Of a DNA stretch of 6,878 nucleotides, positions 1 through 6,638 are shown in pieces; the stretch's first letter is position 1; every line of letters begins with the position of its first letter. The stretch is from Sulfidibacterium sp964473395 (GTDB lineage: Bacteria > Bacteroidota > Bacteroidia > Bacteroidales > F082), in the NCBI GenBank assembly GCA_964473395.1, contig CAYYOW010000109.1, forward strand, positions 1 through 6,878, written 5' to 3'. The notes beneath the pieces were generated by a model. That model made no database searches, had not been told where the DNA came from, and worked only from the letters and a program-made list of their open reading frames with translations. A program made the position numbers and the translations under genes.

Positions 1-1
1 T

Positions 2-154
2 TCCGGAAGGAGTGATCTTTTCCACTTTTCCGATTTGTTGATGAACTTTTGCAGTATCGCTTTTTGTCAGGTTTTGGTATTGTGCCTGTAAATGAGGAGT
101 AAAAACAAAAAGGCTAAAGGCCAATATAATAATGGCGAACAGAATTCTTTTCAT
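2..154 (-). CDS. N-terminus of a secreted protein, cut by the left edge
   Basis: An ATG at 154 opens a minus-strand frame that stays open to the window edge, giving 51 residues with no stop. The protein begins MKRILFAIIILAFSLFVF and reaches a LQAQ signal-peptidase I type site near residues 22-25, so it is very probably exported to the periplasm or beyond. The mature part that is visible (QYQNLTKSDTAKVHQQIGKV and a few more residues) is hydrophilic and I do not recognise it. There is no lipobox cysteine. The gene is divergent from the lipoprotein gene to its right. A -7-like TATAATTG (171-178, minus) lies upstream but has no matching -33 box. The signal peptide makes the reading frame credible; the function is unknown. 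Confidence 0.7.
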   Translation of the reverse strand, partial: MKRILFAIIILAFSLFVFTPHLQAQYQNLTKSDTAKVHQQIGKVEKITPSG

Positions 155-193
155 AACAAATGATTTTCTGCAATTATACAATATTTTTCAACA

Positions 194-225
194 TTGGACG
201 TCATTACAATTGTTCTCTATCTTTG
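194..225 (+). promoter_or_regulatory. Bacteroidota-type promoter of the lipoprotein operon
   Basis: TATCTTTG at 218-225 matches the Bacteroidota -7 consensus TAnnTTTG exactly, and TTG at 194-196 sits 21 bases upstream as the -33 element. Transcription would begin near 231-233. The longest open frame begins with that same TTG at 194, which would therefore not be transcribed. This favours TTG 251 as the start codon. The call rests on consensus matching only. Confidence 0.6.
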
Positions 226-250
226 CAGCAACTTAATAATAAGATTCCCG

Positions 251-1747
251 TTGAAAATTTTATTCAAAATAAACACGCTAAAAACAACTGTTTGGAGAGG
301 CTTTTTTCTTCTCCTTTCCGGTATGCTTTTGCTCTCTGCCTGCAAAAAGGACTTTTTTGACACCAATCCGGATATAAAGCTGACTTTTTCCAACGATTCC
401 ATTATTTTCGATACGGTTTTCACCACGCTGGGGTCGGCAACCCACCGGCTGATGGTCTATAATCCAAGCAACTCGAAAATTAATATTTCTGATATCAGAT
501 TAGAAAAAGGATCAGCTTCCGACTTCCGCATCAACGTGGATGGGGAGGCTACTTACGACAAGCGGAATGTGGAAATCCGTGGCGGCGACAGCCTATATAT
601 CTTTGCCCGCGTCACCATCAACCCCAATAATGCCGCCAACCCGTTTGTGGTTGAAGACCGGTTGCTTTTTAACACCAACGGCAATGAGCAGAGCATCAAG
701 CTGGTGGCTTGGGGGAAAAATGCATATTATATCCTTGCCGACCACCATTCACCCGGATTTCCTGCCTACAAAATTGTGGCAGATAGTCTTGAAAATGTTC
801 AGTGGACTAACAGCAAACCCATTGTGATATACGGATACGCGGTTATTAACTCTTATGGAAGTCTGAATATTGCTGCGGGTACAAAAATTTACTTTCATAA
901 GAATTCCGGGTTGTGGGTTTATGCCGATGGGAAACTTACTGTTTCGGGAACAAGACAACAACCTGTGGTTTTTCAGGGAGACCGTTTAGAGCCAGAATAT
1001 ACCGAACTTCCCGGACAATGGGATCGAATATGGATTATGGAAGGCCCTGCCGGAAGCGATAATATAATAAAAAATGCCATTATCAAAAACGGCTTTATTG
1101 GCATCCAGGCCGAATCGTTTTTTAAGAAAAACAAGAACAAACTTTTGCTTAAAAATGTTGTCATCGAGAACATGAACGGAGCGGGTATCCTCAGCAAAAA
1201 CTATACAATTGATGGGCAAAACCTGGTAATAGCCAACTGTGGCGGTTATTGTCTGGCGCTGACCGGTGGCGGCAATTACAATTTTATACAAAGTACGCTG
1301 GTCAACTACTGGCCATACTCTATCCGTAACAATCCTGCCGTCATGCTGACCAATTTCCTGCCCGACAGCAACAATCATCCAGTTCCTTTTCCCCTGTATT
1401 TTACACTGGGAAACAGTATCATTTACGGATACAACGACAATGAATTTGGAACAGGCATGGTGGCCGGAGCCGATTCGTCCTATTATCTCGACCATTGTCT
1501 GGTGAAAACCCGGCTGAAGATGGATAATCCGGCTTATTTCAACAAAATCCTCAAAAATATAGATCCGAAATTTCTCAACGTTGAAGATCAGGATTACCGC
1601 ATCGACACGTTATCGCCAGCTATTGGCAGAGGTGATCCTGCCATTGGTGCCGAGGCACCTTTTGATCTGCTGGGAAATCCCCGAGGGGAGTCGCCCGACC
1701 TCGGTGCGTACCAATTTGTTCCAGGCCAAAGTAAAAAGTTAGAATAA
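251..1747 (+). CDS. Lipoprotein with N-terminal Ig-like domain and beta-helix (choice-of-anchor Q-like)
   Basis: With the TTG start at 251 the product has 498 residues. Residues 1-31 form a lipoprotein signal ending in the lipobox LSAC (Cys31), followed by KKDFFD. This resembles, but does not fully match, the acidic surface-export signals of Bacteroidota lipoproteins, so the protein is membrane anchored and possibly on the cell surface. Residues about 40-160 look like an immunoglobulin-like beta-sandwich (SIIFDTVFTTLGSATHRL, RLLFNTNGNEQSIKLVAWG). Residues about 185-430 are rich in short Val/Ile/Asn/Gly strands typical of a right-handed parallel beta-helix. The end carries the pattern of choice-of-anchor Q proteins: DYRIDTLSPAIGRGD near 448-462, LLGNPRGESPDLGAYQF near 473-489. 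No catalytic residues of a polysaccharide lyase can be assigned. The start was chosen because the promoter covers the upstream TTG at 194 and the next ATG leaves too short a signal. It heads a likely three-gene operon. Confidence 0.85.
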   Translation: MKILFKINTLKTTVWRGFFLLLSGMLLLSACKKDFFDTNPDIKLTFSNDSIIFDTVFTTLGSATHRLMVYNPSNSKINISDIRLEKGSASDFRINVDGEATYDKRNVEIRGGDSLYIFARVTINPNNAANPFVVEDRLLFNTNGNEQSIKLVAWGKNAYYILADHHSPGFPAYKIVADSLENVQWTNSKPIVIYGYAVINSYGSLNIAAGTKIYFHKNSGLWVYADGKLTVSGTRQQPVVFQGDRLEPEYTELPGQWDRIWIMEGPAGSDNIIKNAIIKNGFIGIQAESFFKKNKNKLLLKNVVIENMNGAGILSKNYTIDGQNLVIANCGGYCLALTGGGNYNFIQSTLVNYWPYSIRNNPAVMLTNFLPDSNNHPVPFPLYFTLGNSIIYGYNDNEFGTGMVAGADSSYYLDHCLVKTRLKMDNPAYFNKILKNIDPKFLNVEDQDYRIDTLSPAIGRGDPAIGAEAPFDLLGNPRGESPDLGAYQFVPGQSKKLE

Positions 1748-1753
1748 TCTTTC

Positions 1754-1761
1754 TATTTTCG
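1754..1761 (+). promoter_or_regulatory. Possible weak -7 box before the kinase gene
   Basis: TATTTTCG differs from TAnnTTTG at one position and lies 33 bases before the kinase ATG. No TTG stands 19-21 bases upstream, so it may be chance. If real, it would give the kinase and the small gene behind it an internal promoter in addition to read-through from 194-225. Confidence 0.25.
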
Positions 1762-1793
1762 CCGAATATTGAGAATTACAAGCAAAAGCACCT

Positions 1794-2360
1794 ATGGTTA
1801 TTGGAATTGGAGGAGTAAGCAACGCGGGGAAAACGACACTGGCAACACGGCTTAAAGAAAAGCTAAGTCCCCTGCGGATAGCTATTTTATGTCAGGACGA
1901 CTTCGCCCGTCCTGTTTTCGGGATTCCACGTATCAATGGTCATGTGGACTGGGAAATCCCTGAATCCATCGACTTGGCAAGATATTACCGGCACATCCTG
2001 AAACAGCGAGAAGAGTATGACATCATCATTGCCGAAGGTCTTTTTGCCTTCTGCGACAAGCATATCTACAGCCATTATGATAAGAAAATCTTTCTGACCA
2101 TCAGCAAAGAGACGTTTTGGCAAAGGAAGTCTAAAGACCTACGTTGGGGAAAAGAACCTGACTGGTACATGGAACATATCTGGGAAAGTCATTTTAAATG
2201 TGGTATTATGGAGGAGATGGACAACAGCACGCTGGTGCTTTCGGGAGAGGAGTCCATCGACCTGGAAAAGTTATTACCCTTCCTGAATATTAATATGCTC
2301 ACCGCCAAAGAGCCATACAATCAGGGAGACAAAAACTTAAGTCATGTACTTGCCCTTTAA
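1794..2360 (+). CDS. Nicotinamide riboside kinase-like / uridine kinase-like P-loop kinase
   Basis: The 188-residue cytosolic protein has the fold markers of the NRK/uridine kinase group. The Walker A loop is GVSNAGKT at residues 7-14. QDDFARP at 34-40 matches the QDDFFKP segment of human NRK1, with Asp35 at the proposed catalytic position. IIAEGLFAF at 78-86 corresponds to IIEGFLLF, and IFLTISKETFWQRKSKDLR at 99-117 corresponds to the NRK lid with its basic residues. DWYMEHIWESHFK at 123-135 parallels the YFDGHVWPMYLKY stretch of NRK1. The family phosphorylates nicotinamide riboside to NMN (NAD salvage) with ATP; some members also take uridine or cytidine. The resemblance to NRK1 is by memory and eye; substrate specificity is inferred. 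The ATG lies 46 bases after the lipoprotein stop and has no clear Shine-Dalgarno, as is usual in this phylum. Automated pipelines may label it uridine kinase. Confidence 0.8.
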   Translation: MVIGIGGVSNAGKTTLATRLKEKLSPLRIAILCQDDFARPVFGIPRINGHVDWEIPESIDLARYYRHILKQREEYDIIIAEGLFAFCDKHIYSHYDKKIFLTISKETFWQRKSKDLRWGKEPDWYMEHIWESHFKCGIMEEMDNSTLVLSGEESIDLEKLLPFLNINMLTAKEPYNQGDKNLSHVLAL

Positions 2361-2688
2361 AACATTGTATTTTCTTGACGGCGACGAAACAGCCCTGGTA
2401 GAGGTCAGACGCTCCGACCTTCCCGGAGAAGCCGACAAAAGCAAACTATACTTCTGGTTTTTATTGAGAAAAAAAACCGGACAAATAAGCCGGCTGGAAT
2501 TTATTTCTATGAGATCCGATAACGAGAAAGAGGAACGTATTTTCAGCCAGGGAAAGCTTTCATTTGATAAACTATTAGGAGAATTTGAAGATGCCAACGG
2601 AAAGTTAATATTGAAAAGCCGACCTGTACGTCAGCTTCCGGAGATGATAAGAGAAAAAATCAGTACATTTTTAAGGAATTTACGCTGA
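2344..2688 (+). CDS. Small conserved-looking protein of unknown function
   Basis: I do not recognise this 114-residue protein. Its ATG lies inside the last codons of the kinase gene (17-base overlap, different frame), which suggests translational coupling. It has no signal peptide and no membrane segment. The first 50 residues look like alternating beta strands (FKTLYFLDGDE, ALVEVRRSD, KLYFWFLLRKK, SRLEFISMR), the middle is charged, and the end is a probable amphipathic helix (PEMIREKISTFLRNLR). There are no cysteines or histidines, so a metal site is unlikely. Real coding is supported by position, by a frame open across the whole gap and by the natural-looking composition. Alternative TTG starts exist at 2350 and 2365. 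It could be a partner of the kinase or simply a co-transcribed housekeeping protein. Confidence 0.65.
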   Translation: MYLPFKTLYFLDGDETALVEVRRSDLPGEADKSKLYFWFLLRKKTGQISRLEFISMRSDNEKEERIFSQGKLSFDKLLGEFEDANGKLILKSRPVRQLPEMIREKISTFLRNLR

Positions 2689-2693
2689 GGCTT

Positions 2694-3629
2694 TTATCTT
2701 CCGGAAGATACACTCCGGATTATTTCAAAGCAAGCACTTAGCTTTTCCTCCTCATGCAACCTTCCATCCAGCCAGTGAATAACAGTTCCCCGTTTCTCCA
2801 TCCGCCGAAACCAGGTCATCTGTCTTTTGGAAAACTGGTGAATGGCCGTATTCAGTTTTGAGAACATTTCGTCGTAAGTTATTTCGCCGGTAACATACTG
2901 TGTCACATAACGATACTCTAACCCGTAAAAAGTGAGTTGCTTTGGTTTCAGACCACTGTGGAGCAGCCGTTGCACCTCTTCTATCATACCATTTTCGAGA
3001 CGGTATTTCAGCCTTTGGGTAATCCGCTGCCGCACCATCTCACGAGGGAAGTTAATACCAAGATTCACGGAATCTATCTTTGGGAATTTCTCTCTGGCAG
3101 GATGTGATTTTTCAAATTCTTTGATTTCAATAGCACGAAGGGTACGTTCACGGTTGGCGATGTCAGTAGTGTTGTGAAGTATTCCATAACGTTTCAGCAC
3201 TTCCACCAGTTTGGCATCTGAAAGTGGCTTCAGTTTTTTGCGCAGAGCAATATTTTCCGGTACCTGTTGCAGGTGATAGCCGCTGAGAACAGCTTCGAGA
3301 TAAAGGCCTGTCCCACCGCACAAAACAGGCACATGCCCCCGCTGCCGGATGTCAGCATAAGCGAGAAGAAAATCGCGCTGGAAACCAAAAACATTGTACT
3401 CTGTTCCCGGATCAGCAATATCAACAAGATGAGATGGGATATTTCTCCCGTTTACTATGTAATCGTCCAGATCTTTTCCCGTACCAACGTCCATGCCCCG
3501 GTAAACCTGACGCGAGTCGGCGCTGATAACCTCGCCAACTGTTCTGTAAGCCAGCAGGGCGGCCAACCGTGTTTTGCCGGTAGCCGTGGGGCCAAGAACA
3601 GTTATCATGTCTACGTTTTTCACCATCAT
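2694..3629 (-). CDS. miaA: tRNA dimethylallyltransferase MiaA
   Basis: MiaA transfers a dimethylallyl group from DMAPP to N6 of adenosine 37 in tRNAs that read codons starting with U. Numbered from ATG 3629 (311 residues, usual family length), the P-loop GPTATGKT is at 13-20, DSRQVYRGMDVGTGK at 38-52 holds the catalytic Asp and substrate-tRNA contacts, HLVDI is at 67-71, GGTGLYLEA at 105-113, NRERTLRAIEI at 159-169 and SKRQMTWFRR at 267-276. The usual GYRE segment is replaced by FYGLEYRYV, a variation I associate with Bacteroidota MiaA. The open frame extends to ATG 3710, but those 27 extra residues do not look like MiaA. Starts at 3626 or 3608 are also possible; 3608 would put Met four residues before LGPT. 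A TACTTTCG element at 3634-3641 would, if used, favour 3626 or 3608. The gene converges on the 114-residue gene. Confidence 0.95.
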   Translation of the reverse strand: MMVKNVDMITVLGPTATGKTRLAALLAYRTVGEVISADSRQVYRGMDVGTGKDLDDYIVNGRNIPSHLVDIADPGTEYNVFGFQRDFLLAYADIRQRGHVPVLCGGTGLYLEAVLSGYHLQQVPENIALRKKLKPLSDAKLVEVLKRYGILHNTTDIANRERTLRAIEIKEFEKSHPAREKFPKIDSVNLGINFPREMVRQRITQRLKYRLENGMIEEVQRLLHSGLKPKQLTFYGLEYRYVTQYVTGEITYDEMFSKLNTAIHQFSKRQMTWFRRMEKRGTVIHWLDGRLHEEEKLSACFEIIRSVSSGR

Positions 3630-3633
3630 TTTG

Positions 3634-3641
3634 CGAAAGTA
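3634..3641 (-). promoter_or_regulatory. Possible -7 box of miaA
   Basis: Read on the minus strand the bases are TACTTTCG, one mismatch from TAnnTTTG, directly before ATG 3629. No good -33 TTG is found 19-21 bases upstream. If functional, transcription would start close to 3628, so translation would begin leaderless at 3626 or at 3608. This is consensus matching only. Confidence 0.3.
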
Positions 3642-3782
3642 AAGAATCCTAAAGATATGATGGCTGCCTTCTTTATAAAATTTAACCGGCCTTAACACAC
3701 TCATTTTCAAAGCGCTCTTGTTCCAGTCAAAATGACCCGGTATTAAATTTTATTTTTAAAAGAGAAAAAGGCAATGATTTTA

Positions 3783-3790
3783 TACATTTG
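3783..3790 (+). promoter_or_regulatory. -7 box of the DUF5723-like gene
   Basis: TACATTTG matches TAnnTTTG exactly and lies 48 bases before the ATG at 3838, giving an inferred transcript start near 3796-3798. The expected -33 TTG is absent at the normal spacing; only an AT-rich TTTTT tract lies further upstream. The 5' leader would contain AAGGAGG at 3801-3807. Confidence 0.4.
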
Positions 3791-3837
3791 CTGTTCTATA
3801 AAGGAGGAAAAAAGGACGTACTCTCATCAGAAATGAC

Positions 3838-5340
3838 ATGTTTATGAAAAACAGGACAACTGCATATGGAAGAATTATATCAACCTGCTTCATCAGGTTC
3901 ATGCTGTTTGGCCTTTTTCTCCTTTCCGGGCAATCTCTTTTTTCACAACAAATGTTGGGTCTTGGCTTTGACAATTACAATGGAGCTGCAGGAGCTACAC
4001 TCAACCCTGCTTTCCTTACCAACTCAAAAGTTTATCTGGATGTGAATCTGGTAACGGCGGATTTCTTTTTGGACAATAATATGGGATATATTAGCAAGGA
4101 CAGTACCAATTTCTGGGATTTGGTAAGAATGGCTGGGAGCAGTTCCAATCAAAACCGGAATGCAACCCTCATTGCATATGAAGGCCAAAACAAAAAGAAT
4201 TTTGCCATATCTACCCGATTTCAGGGGCCATCGGTTATGATACAGAGAGGCAGACAGGCCATAGCACTGGGCGTTGCAGTGCGTTCTGTGAGTACAGGCA
4301 CAAACATCCCCTATCAATTTGTCGCTTCGCATGGCAGGCTTACAAGTCCTGTGTTGTTGCACAAAAGTTTTAACGATTATAACTTTAGTCTCTCCTCGTT
4401 AAGTTGGGCAGAAATTAACCTAAACTATGCTTATGATCTTATTGATCAGGGAAACACAAAGCTTTCCGTGGGTGCAGGGGTCAAATACTTATTCGGGGTG
4501 TCCGGAGGATTTGTGGCCACAAGAAATTTGAATTTTTCCGTTCCCGATTCCAATCATCTTAATGTTAATAATCTTAATGGAGACATAGCATTTGCCCTGC
4601 CTGTAGATTACGATAATTATTACAAGTCGGACTTTAACCCGGTTTTCAAAGGGCATGGGCTTGGGCTTGACGTGGGGTTTTTATATACCCGCTTAAAGAC
4701 GTTTACAGATCCCGGCGAAAAAAGACTTTGCGCGAAACCATATGCCGATTATGTTTACAAATTCGGTATTTCTATTATGGATATTGGGGGCATTAGGTTT
4801 AAACATCATACGCAAGTTCATCAATTTGATAACCGTACGTCAAACTGGCAGAGGTTTGACACCGTGCAAAGCAGAAGCATCAACAGCACGATGAGAATGC
4901 TGAGTGATGTGTTTTACGGTTCCCCCAACGCCTCGCTCACCGACACCACCATGTTTATGAGCCTGCCCACCACCCTCAGCATTCAATTCGACTACCATTT
5001 TAAGGGAAACCTTTATCTCGGAGCCTTTTTACAACAGCCATTACGATTCAGGCTGAAATCAGTACGGCAACCGCCAATTTTAGCAGTCATTCCACGGTAT
5101 GAAACGAGGATATTTGGCGCCAGCCTGCCTATTTCAATATATAACTATAGGAAAATCAGGATTGGGGCATCCCTGCGCTTTTATTCTCTGACAGTTGGCA
5201 CAGATAAGCTGGGGACATTCCTCGGTATTGGTAACCTCACCGGCATGGATTTTTATTTCTCGATGCGGTTCAACTTAGACAAGGGTAGTTGCATGAGCTA
5301 CAAAAACGGCGCCTGCTCCAACGCCTTTGGCAGGAAATAA
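3838..5340 (+). CDS. DUF5723-like outer-membrane beta-barrel protein
   Basis: The 500-residue protein has a signal peptide with a long basic n-region, a hydrophobic core around residues 18-31 and a likely cut after Ser36 (SLFS|QQ). The mature start QMLGLGFDNYNGAAGATLNP, followed by NSKVYLDVNLVTADFFLDNNMGYI, is the pattern I recognise for the DUF5723 family of Bacteroidota. These proteins are predicted outer-membrane barrels of unknown function. The remainder alternates amphipathic strands (SVGAGVKYLFGVSGGFVA, YLGAFLQQPLRFRLKS, IRIGASLRFYSLTVG). The final family block near the C-terminus reads DKLGTFLGIGNLTGMDFYFSMRFNL. About 18 residues with two cysteines follow this last strand, so the barrel-closing strand is not at the extreme C-terminus. 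ATG 3844 (MKNRTT) is an equally good start. It is monocistronic here, divergent from miaA and convergent with the OsmC gene. Confidence 0.85.
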   Translation: MFMKNRTTAYGRIISTCFIRFMLFGLFLLSGQSLFSQQMLGLGFDNYNGAAGATLNPAFLTNSKVYLDVNLVTADFFLDNNMGYISKDSTNFWDLVRMAGSSSNQNRNATLIAYEGQNKKNFAISTRFQGPSVMIQRGRQAIALGVAVRSVSTGTNIPYQFVASHGRLTSPVLLHKSFNDYNFSLSSLSWAEINLNYAYDLIDQGNTKLSVGAGVKYLFGVSGGFVATRNLNFSVPDSNHLNVNNLNGDIAFALPVDYDNYYKSDFNPVFKGHGLGLDVGFLYTRLKTFTDPGEKRLCAKPYADYVYKFGISIMDIGGIRFKHHTQVHQFDNRTSNWQRFDTVQSRSINSTMRMLSDVFYGSPNASLTDTTMFMSLPTTLSIQFDYHFKGNLYLGAFLQQPLRFRLKSVRQPPILAVIPRYETRIFGASLPISIYNYRKIRIGASLRFYSLTVGTDKLGTFLGIGNLTGMDFYFSMRFNLDKGSCMSYKNGACSNAFGRK

Positions 5341-5369
5341 AAACCGGAAAGTTTATAAAAAGAGTAAAC

Positions 5370-5428
5370 TATTAACCTGAGTTCGATATAGTATATATTC
5401 CATTTGCTATATCGAACTCAGGTTAATA
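5370..5428. repeat. Perfect 22-bp inverted repeat (hairpin element)
   Basis: Positions 5370-5391 and 5407-5428 are exact reverse complements, 22 of 22 bases, separated by a 15-base spacer. The left arm starts TATTAACCTGAGTTCG and the right arm ends CGAACTCAGGTTAATA. It lies between the converging DUF5723-like and OsmC genes, where a bidirectional terminator would be useful. However, the stem is long, only moderately GC-rich and has no adjacent T-run on either strand. It could be a dispersed palindromic repeat, a small non-autonomous element or joined ends of a lost insertion sequence. Confidence 0.85.
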
Positions 5429-5484
5429 AATTCAGATATTATCTTTACTTTTTGTAAAAGCACCTGAATTGTTTGTAAAAGTTA

Positions 5485-5949
5485 CTAAAAGCTACTCTGT
5501 AACGCACCCTGGGACCTTTTTAACTGAATTGAGATTGGGGTTGAGTTTGAGAGGTTGTCGTTTACAGGACAACGGCTTTCAACGGTTTCCAACCATGTGT
5601 TCAATGTATCATCATCTATATCTGCTTCAGGTATAATATTGACCCTTATCTGTTTATACCCGGCACGATCCTGAGTGGGCTGTCCGAAAACCTTTGCAGG
5701 ATTAAGGTTCCCATCAATATCAATACTCAGTTTGTTTAGTTTGAAGCCTAATTCTTTGGCCACGATATGGCCCATAACATTCAGGCAACCGGCATAGGCT
5801 GCGAGTAAAAATTCTACCGGATTGGCAGCCTCATCATTACCCCCCAAGCCCTCCGGCTCATCAATTACAAATTTAAAGTGGCGCGCTTCCGCTACGAACT
5901 TTGTGGGAGTTTCATTTGATCCTTTGATTGAAAATATTAAATCTGACAT
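5485..5949 (-). CDS. OsmC/Ohr family protein (thiol peroxidase-like)
   Basis: The 154-residue cytosolic protein has the usual OsmC-family length and the two hallmark cysteines. Cys55 is in NPVEFLLAAYAGCLNVMG (43-60), the central helix with the reactive cysteine, and Cys127 is in ESRCPVNDNL (124-133), the partner cysteine. The acidic-Asn lead-in (GNDEAANP, 37-44) is typical of the broader OsmC/YhfA-like group rather than strict Ohr. The family reduces organic hydroperoxides using a Cys-Cys pair, but many members of this subgroup have untested activity. The start ATG at 5949 lies 26 bases downstream of the carbonic anhydrase stop on the same strand, so both are probably on one transcript and share the upstream leader control. 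No promoter-like sequence was found in the gap. Confidence 0.9.
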   Translation of the reverse strand: MSDLIFSIKGSNETPTKFVAEARHFKFVIDEPEGLGGNDEAANPVEFLLAAYAGCLNVMGHIVAKELGFKLNKLSIDIDGNLNPAKVFGQPTQDRAGYKQIRVNIIPEADIDDDTLNTWLETVESRCPVNDNLSNSTPISIQLKRSQGALQSSF

Positions 5950-5975
5950 ATTTTATTTTTTTGATAGTTTATACT

Positions 5976-6569
5976 TTAACCCTTTGCTTTTCCGACTTCT
6001 GTTGCTCCGGGAACTTCTATTAATTGTCCGCTATTAACATTGAAAATGAAACCGTATATTGAAACTGATTTTGATACCAGTGGATGGTTTCTGATGCGTG
6101 TTACATCCTCCAATACACTCTCTTCCTGATTGGTAACAGGCAGCCAGTTAATATACCGGCCCTCGGATGACCCACCATTGTTATTCAGGTTTCTCCAGCC
6201 ATTCTGATCTATGGTTGCTGTTTCGAGGCTTTCTTTTAGAAGTCCTGTAATAATTTCGTTCGTGAAAGTCTCCATACCACAATCGGTGTGGTGAATTACG
6301 AGCCATTCATTGGTGCCCAATAGTTTGTGACTTATTACCAGTGAGCGGATAGCGTCATCACTGGCCCTTCCTCCTGCATTACGGATAACATGGGCATCAC
6401 CTTCAGCCAATCCTGCATATTTTGCCGGATCAAGTCGGGCATCCATGCAGGTTAATACAGCAATTTTTCTGCCTGGAGGCATCGGCAGGCTTGCTTTTTC
6501 TCCAAATCCGGCTACGTAATTCTTGTTAGCAGCCAATACTTCATTCAATAATTTACTCATAACACTCAT
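5976..6569 (-). CDS. Beta-class carbonic anhydrase (Rv1284-like)
   Basis: This zinc enzyme interconverts CO2 and bicarbonate in the cytosol. The 197-residue protein has the zinc and catalytic motif CMDAR (Cys41, Asp43, Arg45), RNAGG at 63-67 and HTDCGM at 94-99 with zinc ligands His94 and Cys97. The N-terminal stretch (NYVAGFGEKASLPMPPGRKIAVLTCMDARLD), the DDAIRSLVISHKLLGTNE segment and the GFIFNVNSGQLIEV end closely parallel Mycobacterium tuberculosis Rv1284. That gene lies next to cysD and cysN in its own genome. No signal peptide is present. ATG 6560 (MSKLLNE) matches the Rv1284 N-terminal length slightly better than ATG 6569; neither has a Shine-Dalgarno. It is the first gene after a leader peptide and terminator (6604-6754) and is followed 26 bases later by the OsmC gene. 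Confidence 0.95.
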   Translation of the reverse strand: MSVMSKLLNEVLAANKNYVAGFGEKASLPMPPGRKIAVLTCMDARLDPAKYAGLAEGDAHVIRNAGGRASDDAIRSLVISHKLLGTNEWLVIHHTDCGMETFTNEIITGLLKESLETATIDQNGWRNLNNNGGSSEGRYINWLPVTNQEESVLEDVTRIRNHPLVSKSVSIYGFIFNVNSGQLIEVPGATEVGKAKG

Positions 6570-6603
6570 TATTAAGATTTATAAAAAAGGTAAAAAAAAA
6601 TCC

Positions 6604-6638
6604 AAAAAAAAAAGCTCTCCCAAAATGGAAGAGCTTTT
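6604..6638 (-). terminator. Intrinsic terminator in the carbonic anhydrase leader
   Basis: On the minus strand a 13-bp stem (6610-6622 with 6626-6638, including one G-U pair) closes a 3-base loop. The core GCTCTTCCA pairs with TGGGAGAGC, and a run of ten T (6613 down to 6604) follows. Read in the other direction the wobble becomes a C-A mismatch and only a short T tract follows, so the minus orientation is the functional one. It stands between the leader ORF and the carbonic anhydrase start, 34 bases before ATG 6569, so it must be bypassed for the operon to be expressed from the upstream promoter. Confidence 0.85.

Noticed and set aside
986..1495. 169-codon open frame on the minus strand inside the lipoprotein gene
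   Set aside because: It lies wholly within a well-supported gene on the other strand, and its translation shows no motif or signal.
3630..3710. 27-residue N-terminal extension of MiaA from ATG 3710
   Set aside because: MiaA normally begins a few residues before the GPT P-loop, and the extension has no family character and overlaps the possible promoter.
5350..5370. Small inverted repeat AGTTTA/TAAACT after the barrel gene as a terminator
   Set aside because: Six AT-rich pairs with a 9-base loop and no T-run; too weak to support.
5370..5428. Integron attC-like recombination site
   Set aside because: The stem is perfectly paired, lacks extrahelical bases, and its ends do not fit the RYYYAAC/GTTRRRY cores; no integrase or cassette structure is near.
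5451..5481. Direct repeat TTTGTAAAAG at 5451-5460 and 5472-5481, spaced 21 bases
   Set aside because: Only two 10-base AT-rich copies; not enough for a binding array or mobile-element target duplication.
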